Shown here: one piece after another, positions 44,501 through 54,600 of the stretch
Numbering within the stretch: position 1 is the first letter of the stretch
Layout: every line of letters starts with the position of its first letter
Assembly: GCF_947242115.1 (NCBI RefSeq)
Contig: NC_074728.1
Location: forward strand, 3,473,201 to 3,537,200
Direction of reading: 5' to 3'
From: Biomphalaria glabrata
Lineage: Eukaryota; Mollusca; Gastropoda; Planorbidae
DNA: 64,000 bases
The notes under the pieces: generated by a model
Database searches by the model: none
What the model was told of the DNA's origin: nothing
The model's input: the letters and a program-made list of their open reading frames with translations, nothing else
Position numbers and translations under genes: made by a program

Positions 44501-46554
44501 TTTCATTAAATGTCCTATTAATTAAATGAAATTGACATTACAGTCATACCTTTTCAAGTTTTATCTAGGTATTTTTTTATTTAAAAAAGACAAAACATTG
44601 CTTCAGCTTATGAGAGCAGTAGCATGTACTCATTATAATAAGCAAAACATAAAAATCCTTTTTTTTTTAAAAAAAGACAAAGCTTATCTAAAGGGGAAGA
44701 ACTCAGTCCTTAAGACTATCAAGCTAGTTCTCTTATTCTATATCAAACAAAATATCTAATTATCAATAATTAATTGACTAATTGAGTATTTTTGTTTATT
44801 GATTCATTTTTAAATGGTTCAATAAATAATTGTTTAAAGTATGAACTTGATCGGAGAATGCGTTAGGGAGAAACAGCATATTAAGGGAACTAAACCCAAC
44901 AAATTTAGAGATATCTGTGAATACTGAAGTATTAGTTTTCCTTGTTGCTATTATGCAAAATAATGAATTACCAGTAATTTATTGTCGAATTTGTTACTTT
45001 TTGTATTGGTACATGTCTTGTTCGTAGTTTCAACTTGATCCGAGTATGGGTGGGAGAGAAATAACATGTACACACTTTTAACTAGACAGACAGACAGACA
45101 GAGTGAGTTGATATAAGCTTTATAAAAATATGTTCTTGTTTTTGCAGGTCTCAAAAATAGAATAAAAGTATTAGAAAACAATGTCCGGGAATTATGGGAA
45201 CTTGCAAATCGTCCTCGACCAGTTACTGCGCAACAGAACCAACAAATTGACAACATTTCTGAGGAAAGCTTTATGGAAACTACGACCGAAAGAGACGGAA
45301 ATGCGACAGACATAAAATCAATGTATGATCAAAAGAAAGAGACGGAACTAGAAACATTGATTCATGATGTTGTTAGCAGTTGTTCAGAGCTCAGGGCAGA
45401 CTTGACGTCAAACGAAAGAGACATGAAATATGAACTTCGGAACATATTCTCAAGACTGGATGAGCTTGAATCCAAAATGGAGGACGCAGACCCAGAAAAC
45501 GTTGGGACTTATCGTGTTACAGATGAGGATATCCAAGGCATGTTCCAGGAATTCGAAAACAGGTAAAATCTTTTAAGAGTTAAGAAATTAGTCCAATCAA
45601 ATGTGTGCTCAAATAATTAGTAATTCTGATTAGGCTTTTTGTGTTGTTGTTGTTGTTTGTTTGTAAAAAAATATTACAACATATTTTTATGTGTAAGGGT
45701 TTTAAGTATACTTACTGATTACACTGTCACTCTCATCTCTCTGGATTTAGCCTCATCACAGACAAAACAATCTGCTATCTCAATTCATTATCATGAAATA
45801 ATAATAATAATAATTATCTTTAATGTCCGTATGGAAATTTGTCTTACTATTTGTGAACTACACCAAACCAAACATTATAACTATAAACAAAATTTAATTG
45901 ATACAAATAATACTTATGTCATACAAGAAAATGTCTTTTCCTATGTTCATCCATAAATCTATTCATTATTACATACAAGGTCGCAAACTTAATTTCCGCT
46001 CTGAATGTCTGTTTTCGTGGAACTCTGTACCTCTGACTCTCTGTCTCTCTTTTTCTTTCTGTCTTTCTGACTTTCTGTCTTTTTGTTCTCCTATCTTTCT
46101 GTCTCCCCGTTTCTTTGTCCCTCTGTCCTTCTGACTCTTTTTGTTTTTCTGGTCTCTTTCTTTCTGTCTCTCTCTCTCTCTCTTTGTCTCTCTGTCTTTC
46201 TGTCTGTCTCTCAGTCCCTCTCCACATCCACGTGATCATATCATCACTAGCTATTCACAGACGAACATCAAATGCAATCCTATTCATAAGCTCATGACAA
46301 TGATTACCTATAATATGGAACTAAAGAAGAATAAGACAAGATCTTAATCTGAGCCAATTCAGTCACATATTTGTCAAGTAAAATGAATCTAATTACCATG
46401 TCTAAATTACTCTAAATCAATTGCTCTATATCCAGTGTATCTGGTTGTGCATCCTCAACGTGCAGATCAGTAAATATTCATTCTAATAACATGTCTAAAT
46501 CATTGTGTTTTAATATATGTAAATAATTATCTTTCTTCTAGTCTGTATAAATAG
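41504..46554 (+). CDS. Acidic low-complexity protein with Q-[ST]-V repeats (2-3 exons)
   Basis: Not a family I recognise. Proposed exons 41504-42158, 45148-45562 and 46542-46554 join in phase (phase 1, then phase 2) to give 360 residues; ending at the TAA at 45564 instead would give 357. Residues 2-13 are hydrophobic (FGILSVLYFIFF) followed by RRR, a possible short membrane anchor; alternatively 41545 is a splice acceptor (TTCTTTAG) and upstream exons exist. Four motifs Q-[ST]-V-x-[NS]-x-[VLI]-Q lie at residues 57, 110, 164 and 203, separated by Asn/Ser/Asp-rich linkers. Residues 220-360 are strongly helical with heptads (NRIKVLENNVRELWEL; LRNIFSRLDELESKM). It follows the coiled-coil gene by 2.6 kb on the same strand. 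The large intron holds at least seven mobile elements. Confidence 0.6.
42214..42588 (+). mobile_element. LINE ORF2 C-terminal tail with C2H2 finger (in intron)
   Basis: A 124-codon frame reads RLPQDILYGDLIEGRRAAGR, then TDVCKRDMKLFKID..NWEEVA.DRS.WR, ending in CPTCDRSCVSRIGLFSHTRSC. This is the classical ORF2 ending (G-R-x-x-G-R-P, W..A.DR..WR, C-x2-C..[IL]GL.SH...C). The frame is still open, so the insertion is young compared with the others, but only this 3' part is present. Confidence 0.88.
42690..42915 (+). mobile_element. LINE 3' end, FFP..I..WN type (in intron)
   Basis: Encodes YSFFPSAIRPWNGLSELARK then a decayed end, followed by ATGCATGACTAAATGCATGA, GGACGTAATCATTTTC and a terminal GATAAGATAAG microsatellite. 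F-F-P-x-x-I-x-x-W-N is the C-terminal hallmark of Jockey/CR1-like ORF2. Best reference copy for the fragments at 18.6, 19.1, 27.0, 48.4 and 52.8 kb. Confidence 0.8.
42930..43165 (+). mobile_element. tRNA-derived SINE, family B (in intron)
   Basis: GATGGCTGAATGGTAAAACG head, mutated B box (GGTTACAATCTC), GGATACCTGATATGAGTTAA body and ATCATCCGCCCAATATATTG end. Confidence 0.75.
43307..43504. mobile_element. hAT-like short element, GGCGTAGC type (in intron)
   Basis: Ends CAGTGGCGTAGCTAGGGT and CCTATCTACGCCCCTG are inverted with few mismatches. Flanks AACCTATA and GGCCTATA match at 6 of 8 positions. 198 bp, non-coding, with long G and C runs. Sister copies at 50161-50347, 22126-22347 and a fragment ending at 2000. 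Confidence 0.8.
43890..44300 (-). mobile_element. SINE family B plus a partial second copy (in intron)
   Basis: About 43890-44070 is a nearly complete reverse copy (CATGTGGCCAGCATAAAGAC, GGTACTTATTAGAGCTGGGT, CCGGTTCGGGAACCAAGCAC). About 44210-44300 has a second reversed tRNA head (AGGATTCGAACACGGCACCC, CACGCCAAGAGCTTTACCAC) with a different body, possibly another SINE type. Confidence 0.7.
44672..45125 (-). mobile_element. AAGCTT-family element, subtype 2 (in intron)
   Basis: Left end ACAAAGCTTATCTAAAGGGG, right end TGAGTTGATATAAGCTTTAT, so both termini carry AAGCTTAT. It shares its left half with 61780-62258. The right end is only 22 bp from the splice acceptor of the following exon. Confidence 0.65.
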
Positions 46555-46960
46555 TAGAAAGAACAAAAGAAAATAATCAAAGGTAATTTCTATTATTTCC
46601 AATTGTTGTTAAAATATGGTATCTCATTTCCTTCTAAAAAAAATAGGTTTTAAATTTAGTTTAATAACAAAATATAGATTTCGACTCATAAATTTTGCTA
46701 CTGAAAATTTTGCTTAATTTAATTAAGCCAGTTTGTAATTGGTTGACCTTTTCCACCAGATTCTTCGAACTGACAATGAACGATACTGGATGAAGAACAA
46801 TTACAGACTACACAGTTTACAACGAACCACCACTGCATGATACCATAGAGCCTTTGTGAAAGCAGCTTTTTAAGCTAGATTATACATGTACCCTGTACTC
46901 ACCTTTATAATAAGAAAAGGGTTTTCCTTAAGATCATAAAATTGAAGTTTTGTTTTTGCT
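45570..46960. other. Last intron and 3' flank of the Q-[ST]-V gene; CT-rich tract
   Basis: About 46020-46220 is a pyrimidine tract (CTGTCTTTCTGTCTC words) giving spurious frames on both strands. The rest is AT-rich. A further acceptor-like CCACCAG precedes 46760, but the frame after it is short. Confidence 0.4.
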
Positions 46961-46975
46961 TTTTTTCCCCTAGGG

Positions 46976-47174
46976 CAGGGGTTCTCAACCTGTGGGTCGC
47001 GACCCCCTTGGGTGTCGATTGACGATTTGCCATGGGTCGCCAAAGACCATCGAAAAAATGGATAGTTATTGTCTATTCTTCTATTGCTGTGTGTGTGTCT
47101 GGGGGGGGGGGGGTCGCGGCAGAGTGGAGGATTGTAAAAAGCGGTCGCCATGCATAAAAGGTTGAGAACCGCTT
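46976..47174 (+). mobile_element. hAT-like short element with exact 8-bp duplication
   Basis: Ends CAGGGGTTCTCAACCT and AGGTTGAGAACCGCTT; flanks CCCTAGGG at 46968-46975 and 47175-47182 are identical. 199 bp, non-coding, with an internal G12 run. The reference copy of this type here. Confidence 0.9.
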
Positions 47175-47184
47175 CCCTAGGGCT

Positions 47185-47845
47185 TCTATAGCACTTTTTG
47201 CTTTTCTACGCTATGATGACTATCAAATACCGTAGACAATGTTCTTTGAGCTTTAGTTGACAGGATGTTATAACACAACACAAGAGTATTGCGACATTGT
47301 GTCTAGTAGTCCCAACCAGAAATAACATAACATGGTTCACTATAATTGTAAAAAGAGAAATTCTTATTGACTCAAAAAATAATTGGAAAAAAAAGCAAAA
47401 AATATATTTTTTTAAGTTAAACATAGCTTATATAAATGAAAGAACTGCACAATTACAGCCACATCTCACAATACTGCTAGGGTAAGTTTAATAGCTTACT
47501 TTCAAGTCTTCTGACACTGAAATTTAGAAATGTTAAATATACAAATTTAAACGAAACACAAAGAAATCTATCGGTCCTACTTGAGCAGACTTATCTTTTT
47601 TAAAGAAGGTGGACTCTACTATCTTCTACGTATTTCCCAGCGCCTCAACGGGGCATTCTCTGGGTAGATACATTCGTTTGACGACATAAACATGCTAGTA
47701 AAGAACCAAAAAATAAGTACCTTCAATGGAACCGAGTTCATTGCGCATGCGGGTATGGAAGAGAGCCTACACAGCCCTGTCATCGTGCCTAAAGTGATCT
47801 GTTCATGTACATAATAATACTAATTATTATAATAATATTAAATAA
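47185..47845. other. Intergenic DNA, nothing recognised
   Basis: AT-rich, without a supported exon. Confidence 0.3.
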
Positions 47846-47847
47846 TA

Positions 47848-48150
47848 CAGCGATTGGACCCCACGATGACCTGCTAACCACTGTCGAAAAACGTAACCTC
47901 AAACTCTATGGCCATATCACAAGGTCCTCAGGGAGTTGCAAAGGTCTTCCTTCAGGGAACAGTACCAGCAAGAGGAAGAAGAGGCAGACAGAGAAAACGA
48001 TGGGAAGACAACATCAAACAATGGACAGGCCTGTCAGTGAATGAAGTTCTATCCAATGCAAAGGACATACAGAAATGGAGAAAGACGGTTGACTGTTCTA
48101 TTTTGGTGCCCCAACGGTGTAACAGACCAAGGGAAAGTTGAAGATGAATA
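47848..48150 (+). mobile_element. LINE ORF2 tail, RGRQRKR type, best copy
   Basis: Plus-strand frames encode HDDLLTTVEKRNLKLYGHIT, then GTVPARGRRGRQRKRWEDNI, KQWTGLSVNEVLSNAKDIQK and WRKTVDCSILVPQRCNRPRE, with a single frame change. This is the G-x-x-x-G-R-x-R-K-x-W-x-D-N-I-x-x-W ending of a LINE ORF2 and anchors the partial copies at 15.1, 29.6, 36.6 and 39.6 kb. Confidence 0.85.
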
Positions 48151-48400
48151 ATAATAGTAAAGATGATACTCTTGGTTTGCTAAATAACTTTTTGATGATT
48201 TCTCAGTCTAAAAAAGAGCACAAAAAATGCTAAGCAATTCGCAATTTCCCGTGTATTTGACTTTATTCACCTAAATAAATTGTTAAATATATATGGAGCG
48301 TATCGAAAGTAAGACACCGATATTTTTAAATACATAAAATAAAACATAACATAACATAAAATAATAATGATTTCCAATTGGGCATATGTTACTATTCTCA
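48150..48400. other. Intergenic DNA, nothing recognised
   Basis: AT-rich spacer between two LINE remnants. Confidence 0.3.
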
Positions 48401-48404
48401 TTTT

Positions 48405-48950
48405 TACAGCAAAGCAGCACAGATATTCGTACAAGTGCTCCTTCCTCCCTAGAAGCATTATAGAAATAACAACTTGGCAGAGCTTAAGTCACAGATTAAC
48501 AAGCGTGTCTAGATTAACAAGCGTGTCTAGATTAACAAATTAACAAGCGTGTCTAGATTAACAAGCGTGTCTAGATTGACAAGCATGTCTAGATTGACAA
48601 GCATGTCTAGATTAACAAGCGTGTCTAGATTGACAAGCGTGTCTAGATTGACAAGCGTGTCTAGATTGACAAGCATGTCTAGATTATCAAGCGTGTCTAG
48701 ATTAACAAGCGTGTCTAGATTGACAAGCGTGTCTAGATTGACAAGCATGTCTAGATTGACAAGCGTGTCTAGATTGACAAGCGTGTCTAGATTGACAAGC
48801 ATGTCTAGATTAACAAGCATGTCTAGATTGACAAGCATGTCTAGATTAACAAGCATGTCTAGATTGACAAGCATGTCTAGATTGACAAGCGTGTCTAGAT
48901 TGACACATGAGAACGCGTTGGACGTAATTATCTCTTCTATGAAAACAAAA
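48405..48950 (+). mobile_element. LINE 3' end interrupted by its own 18-bp expansion
   Basis: Left piece CAAGTGCTCCTTCCTCCCTA and ACTTGGCAGAGCTTAAGTCA; right piece GAACGCGTTGGACGTAATTA TCTCTTC. These are the two sides of the LINE end seen at 42690-42915 and 19095-19250. Between them the ATTAACATGCATGACTAG segment is replaced by about 22 copies of an 18-bp unit. Confidence 0.7.
48495..48902 (+). repeat. 18-bp minisatellite inside a LINE end
   Basis: Unit ATT[AG]ACAAGC[AG]TGTCTAG, about 22 copies. The unit differs by a few bases from ATTAACATGCATGACTAG in the unexpanded LINE copies. Multiples of three keep frames open (SRLTS, NLDTLV), which is not evidence for a gene. Confidence 0.92.
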
Positions 48951-49028
48951 ACACCAAACAAAAACACCAAACAAAAACACCAAACAAAAACACCAAACAA
49001 AAACACCAAACAAAAACACCAAAAAAAA
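48944..49028 (+). repeat. 13-bp tandem repeat
   Basis: AAAAACACCAAAC in about six head-to-tail copies, 40 bp after the 18-bp array. Confidence 0.9.
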
Positions 49029-49039
49029 ATGACTGTGGT

Positions 49040-49155
49040 TCATAGTATACGTAGTAGTATAGGGGAAGTGACAAAATATGTAGGTCACAGCTGGGGCTGC
49101 GCAGCCACGGGAAATACTGCATTCCTCACTGATCTTCGGACTCGAACACTAGCTT
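49040..49155 (+). mobile_element. LINE zinc-finger tail fragment
   Basis: Plus frame ICRSQLGLRSH-like: TGTAGGTCACAGCTGGGGCT encodes CRSQLGLRSHGKYC with the finger changed. Same family as 3600-3735. Confidence 0.6.
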
Positions 49156-50070
49156 GGGTAGTAACTGGTTGAAAAAAGGAGAAGAAAATGATAATTTGAG
49201 TTGTGTGTCCCGCGTTATATTTTTTGTTTCACCCTAAAACCAAAAATCATTGGCGTACCTCTGGTAGTTTATGTTCAGTGAGGCCGTTTCTTCTAGAAAA
49301 AAAATACTACATATAGATTTGAGGCTTAAAACAATATTGATCTTTCTCAATCTCGTACAAAACAATATTCATCCGCGTTCTTGTTCTTCTTCCGTTGCCT
49401 TTTTCTTCCTTCTCATTCTTCCTGTAGGAGGGTTTAGTTCAAGAATCCTATATCCAAAATGAACCTAGTAGTGGTTTCCAGAAGAGGCAATATTCTTTAT
49501 ATACTTTCTTCTTCTACAGGAAGGTTTGGGGTTCCAGAGTTGTGTTCGGAGCCTCTTGATATAGTATGGAGCTTATAAGAACTTGGCCAGCATTCTCTTG
49601 TGATGCTCCACAAGGGCAGGTTTCGCTAGTCCCAATTTTAAGCTTCCGAAAAATATGTTTTCTCATTCTGTTGTGCCCGGTTCTGATGTGGTATAATTGT
49701 GAACTGCTTTGCGTTTTGTCTTCAAACCGGTCAACCCATTATACGTAAAATTCCTTTTGTATTTGTGGTGGCATGATAACAGCGTTGATTTTAAGTCAAT
49801 ATTCACTCGGGACAGGGTATGACCTAAATAGGGTTTTCACCAAATTCAAAAAGATTTTCTCGTGATATCCAAGTTTGTTTGTTTTTATGTGCGGTATGTT
49901 AGGCTTCTTGAGGCTGAGGCGTAGCCCGAAGTAAATTGTGAAGAATAAAAAGACACAATGGAATGTAACGTATGTTGGAATTTAAATGTTTAAAAAAATT
50001 CAATTGAGGTATAATAATAATAATTACTTATAAGGCTCCCCTTTAAGCCCTATCTAAAGGGCACATTACC
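49155..50070 (-). mobile_element. LINE C-terminal fragment, CPCG type, with flanks
   Basis: At about 49390-49720 the minus strand encodes NRMRKHIFRKLKIGTSETCP followed by CG-x-x-x-E-x-A-G-x-V-L, parallel to 38897-39180. A duplication of the CTTCTTC/AGGAGGGTTT part is seen at its left end. Outside this, 49155-49390 and 49720-50070 are AT-rich with nothing recognised. Confidence 0.6.
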
Positions 50071-50143
50071 TAAATGTTATCAGTTTCTATGGCCAACAAA
50101 ATGACCAACCGTAATTAATTTTCCCAAACTAATGTCAATTACC

Positions 50144-50522
50144 AATGGACCTCATTCACCCAGGGGCGTAGCTAGGAAATTCCCAACATTTTGAGACCCG
50201 GGGGGCTCGACCTCTTAGGGGGGCCTTGTATTTTACATAATATTTAATATTAAATGTAAAAAAAAACCATTTGGGGGCCCCATCTAGTGGGGGCCCCGGG
50301 GATTTTCTAATTCTCCCCCTCCTTCCCCCACCCTAGCTACGCCACTGCATTCCCCAATCGTAAACAAACAATTTAGTTACGTGATAATATTGATAGAACA
50401 ACGAAAAAAAACTGTCACGTGATAGCCACTGTGAATTAATATTAGATCGCAATTTGTATAAAAGAGATAAAGAGCCACGTGGCTAAATGTTGTTTGTTTA
50501 GGATTGGTGAATGAGGTCCATT
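50144..50522. mobile_element. Short inverted-repeat element inserted in a SINE
   Basis: The termini AATGGACCTCATTCACC and GGTGAATGAGGTCCATT are exact inverted repeats; once the inner insertion and one target copy are removed, the repeat extends to about 33 bp with one mismatch (AATCCTAAACAAACAA). Net length about 184 bp. A duplication of two or three bases (AT/TTA-like) at the SINE junction is compatible, but the palindromic junction hides its exact length. A relative lies at 40490-40660. Confidence 0.85.
50161..50347. mobile_element. hAT-like short element, GGCGTAGC type, innermost
   Basis: Ends CAGGGGCGTAGCTAGG and CCCTAGCTACGCCACTG; flanks CATTCACC and CATTCCCC match at 7 of 8. It sits inside the left inverted repeat of the element above, so it arrived last. 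Confidence 0.88.
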
Positions 50523-50629
50523 AGAGTTGGGTGGACTCACACATACAGATACCGAAAAAAAATCAAACTTCGGACCCTCAGTTCGGGAACCGAGCGTTAC
50601 ACCACTCCAGTACCATAGATTCAAATATA

Positions 50630-51475
50630 TTAGTTGTGATTTCTTCCACACGAAATCTCGGATCAAGATGAAATAATTTTTCACAATTATTTCTTTTACA
50701 TGCTAACGAAAGAATTAATATATAAAAAAAATTATCAATAAGCTAATTAACTATTGGTAATCAATTATTTTATTTTATTCTGTTTGTGATCTTAAACAAG
50801 GGAAAGAACTTTTACTTGACTGATATGAAGTTATATGCTGAGTTAGCCCCCTTTTATTGTTTTGTAAAAAGAAAGTTTGTAAAATAAATAGAAAATGTCA
50901 TAAGCCGTCGAATTCCAATTCAGGTCGCTCACTTCTTTTGTTTCTAAACATTTAAAAATGGATCATCCAGATCCCTTATTCATTTCCCCCTTCCCAACTG
51001 TTTTAGACAACTGATAGGATTAGAAAAGATGAAACTGTGCTAAACAAAATTAATCATCAGCAGTGTTTCTAATCGCACACATCAATCACATGATTAGTTA
51101 ATAATAAGGCTTGTGTTCGAGTCCAAAGATCAATGAGGAGTGCAGTATTTCCCGTAGCCACGCATCCCCAACTGCGACCTACATATTTTGGCAAGCTTAA
51201 CCATTGTCCGCCGGTGGTCGATTAAGATTTTATATTCGCCGTCTGCATCTGTCCTCGGCAGCGGATTTTCTTTTGGTCTCAAATGTGTATCTCGCTGCCT
51301 TTGTGAGTGACCACGTGATGCCTCGTTCTGAGGCCGCATGCTACCAGATGCTCTCTTCTATGTCAGCCAAGGCAAGTTGGCGCCTAAGCTGGTGGGGCCA
51401 CTCTGTTTCGCTACCACCCTTTTAGCTCATTAATACAAAATACAATTAATATAATATAAGCTTTGTTTTTTTTTT
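50630..51475 (+). mobile_element. AAGCTT-family element interrupted by a LINE tail
   Basis: Left part TTTCTTCCACACGAAATCTC and GGATCAAGATGAAATAATTT; middle TTAGACAACTGATAGGATTA, GTGCTAAACAAAATTAATC, TTCTAATCGCACACATC; right end AATACAATTAATATAATATA then AGCTTTG. The LINE piece at 51108-51425 splits it shortly before its right end. The left terminus is lost. Confidence 0.65.
51108..51425 (-). mobile_element. LINE ORF2 tail with CRSQLG finger, nested
   Basis: Minus-strand frames give LRRQLALADIEE-like sequence, then AASERGITWSLTK, FETKRKSAAEDRC and finally ICRSQLGMRGYGKYC. Same family as 60725-60995 and 3600-3735. Frames are broken. Confidence 0.7.
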
Positions 51476-51619
51476 AAAGTTTTTTTTTGATCTTGTATAT
51501 TTTGCATTAAACTGCATTTCCGCACATTCCTAAACCAGAGAAAAATGTATATTTGCCTATCGAATGATAAAGAAGACTTTTTCGTATTTATAATTTTGTA
51601 AAAAAAAAATAGTTAAATA

Positions 51620-54600
51620 ATGACTGGATTGCACCTTAGTCTGATGCTTTTGATTTGTTTCATCCTCTGGTCTTGTACAGGTAAATGTTAGCAGGTTTTT
51701 ATTTTTATCATCTCTGTTTAGCAGTCTATGGTCCTAGGTCTGGAGCCTATAGACTTATAAGCTATAAAGAAAAAGACAGAAAGATAAAGGCACACTTTTT
51801 ATTCTACATCAGTACATGCTAGGCTAATATATACAATAAGATAAGACAAAGTCTTATGAAAGAATCTTTCTTCTACAGTGCCAAACAAGAAAAAAAAATA
51901 TTACAAACTATTTTATTTTAAACAAAGCTTTTATTATGCATAGTTGTATCAATTAGTTTGGATCAGTCATGACATGTAATTTAATTTGTAATAGATCTAG
52001 ACAAACAGTTCTACACGTCTACAGCGTCTCGGTAGTGCAAGCAAACAACATTATTTATTGCCCTTGTTCTTTCTTCTCTAGGTGCATTTCTCCGTCTCTT
52101 TTGAGTTAAAATACAATTCTCATTTCTCCTTGACATCCCAGTGCCTGTCCTTAGGAAAACAAAATGTGCATAATGTCGTCTGCTGATGATTCCCCTACCT
52201 TTTATGGCTGCTAGGGAGTGTGTTTCGCGCTCTGGACCGTAGTCTTCACTGTCTCGGGTTCAAACTCCCGCATGCCACTGTCCTTAGCTTCCCGGCGAAA
52301 AGATGAGACTGGGACCACGTTTCTCAAACTAGACAGGGCCGTGACGTCCTACCAGGGTGTGGTGGGGGGAAGTGACGTCCTACTAAGGGGAAGCAATGTC
52401 CTGACAAAGAGAGGGTAGAAGAAGAAAGTAAATATGTTTTTAAAAGGTCCCAAATTAAAATAACAAAGTAACAATTGTTGTTTAACTTCCTTAATAATAG
52501 GAGCTTATAAATGTATTTCGTTCTCCTGAGGTGCGTGCGCTACAATATCAACTCAAACTTACTGAAGATATTTTAAAAAGTGATTCTTCTGGACATTTTT
52601 TTTTTGTCAGAAGGGTCGTCCTGTAGCAGATGTGAACGACCTCTGCGTTACGCCTAATACAATGGCTTAATGATGTCTCCTTCTTTATTAGTCTTGAGTT
52701 TGACATACGTATTGGCCCACCTCCCAAACCCCCATTTCACCCATTTGTTCTGATAGGAACTCTTCTTTCTTCTAAAACCCAGACGTTCCTTAAAAAAAAA
52801 AAAGGAGATGATTAAGTCCTACGCGTCATACATCTAGTCATGCATCTAGTCAAGCATTTTAATCAATGACTTTAATTCTGCCAAGTCACTGGTTTTCCCG
52901 GCTGGCTACAATTAAAACTATTAGAGCAAGCAATTAAAAAGAAATACTTTAAAAAAAAAAAAAAGAAGCTTACATTACGTGACATTAAATCAATTAGTTA
53001 GGATTAGTCATTAGATTTGTAATAGATCTAGACTAACAATAATAAATCTGTGCGCAAAGAAATATTTTTATTAATTGTTTTTGTTTAGCGAAATAGATTG
53101 CTTTTAGCTTTCTCAATGCGCTTTCACTTGTATAGACCATTTCGAAAACTGTGGAGGCGGGAGGGGGTGGTGGTGGAGAAAGAAGACGGTATCAAAATGA
53201 AAAGTAACGTGATCGCTTTTAAAGGTATTTTTAAAAAAAATTGTACGACTATATTTGAAATCGAAGGCTCAAGCCTTCTCAAGGAGGTTCAGTAACAACT
53301 ATAACAGCAAAGTGTTTATGAACATAGATTTCATGTGTTTGTTTCAAACTTTCAAGCTGTGGCCTATTTCTCTCTACACTGTGTAAAGGGGACTAATTCA
53401 ACTTAAACCAATCAATTAAGTACTATTTCTTTCCCTCGTTAGATGCCAAACAAAATAATTAATTAGTTAATTAGTAAGTTAGTAATTAATTTACCATTTT
53501 ATTAATTTTTTAAAAATTGATTCTTGTTTTGTGAGGTACAAGAAAAATTGTGTAAAATTTCAACTTGATACGATAATGGGTGTGGAAGAAATAACGTGTA
53601 CAAACTTTTTTACCAGACAGACAGACAGACAGAGTGAGTTGATATAAACATGTAATAATAAATAGTAGACGCCTTGGCAGAAAACTAGAAAACGCTCAAA
53701 GCGCTCCCCCAATCCCCCTACCCCCCAAAAAAAACTTAAAGGAAAACTCAGATGGTTTTTCAAATTTGAGTTATTGACATTTAAATTCTGCGTAAAAAGT
53801 TGTAATAGTAAACATTTTTCCATTTTTTTATTTAAATGCTTAGAAACATTTTTATTTAATAAATTAGACAGTAAATTATTGACATCTCAAAAAAAAAACG
53901 GGGTTCTTTGATATTTTGTTTTAGGTTAGGCATACGTCTCTTCCCTCAGCAATACTGAAAGGCAAACTAGATTTGACCAATCGTATCGCTTCATTCTTAC
54001 AGTAGCTGTTAGGCTGTTAGGTTTAGTGATGGCCTAGTCAAGCGCTATGGTACAGTTTTATATAGATAGATAGATTTAAAAGCATTAGGACAACCAACTC
54101 GAGAAAAAAAAGTCACATTTTCATCTTAGCCCCTCCCGGTCGCAAGAAGTAAATAGATCGCAGGTCTGACTGATTTGAACAAACTGGTCAGTGTAAGGCT
54201 AGTCTAGACTACGTGTAGTCAGTCGGTCATGACAAGACAACCAAGCGATAGTGTTTGTTGTGTGTTGAGTGGTCAGGCGAGAAGATACACACTGCCGTGG
54301 TTAGTCAAGCTTGTAAATCTCCTTTAACACGCATTTTTTTCTTTGCTTACAAGATCTGTATCTAACTGCATACACGAAGATATATTTCTTTTACGAGAAT
54401 GTAAACGTAACTGTATGGTCTCCCGTTATACAGTAAGTCAATAGATTAAACTAATAGGCATGTGTGAGGTCACATAGAAACCCGGTGAAAGTTTGACCGT
54501 TTGTGATGCGCAGGAAAATCACGTCATAAAAATATCAATTACTTAGTTATTATTGCAAATAAAAACAAAATAATAATATATTCATTATCTGTAAATCAAA

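Larger units (their letters stand above)
50075..50620 (-). mobile_element. SINE family B, interrupted by a nested pair of elements
   Basis: The SINE 3' half is at 50075-50143 (CAGTTTCTATGGCCAACAAA, CTAATGTCAATTACC) and its tRNA half at 50523-50620 (AGAGTTGGGTGGACTC, TTCGGGAACCGAGCG). The break falls at the point where other copies read TACCCATTAGAGC. The insertion is the 50144-50522 element. Confidence 0.8.

Noticed and set aside
48527-49172. 160- and 207-codon frames over the 18-bp array
   Set aside because: Multiple-of-three repeat artefact on both strands inside a LINE remnant.
53108-53224. Second exon of the IgGFc-like gene
   Set aside because: It fits in phase, but it lies wholly inside an AAGCTT-family element and aligns with non-coding parts of other copies; joining exon 1 directly to 55566 also keeps the frame.
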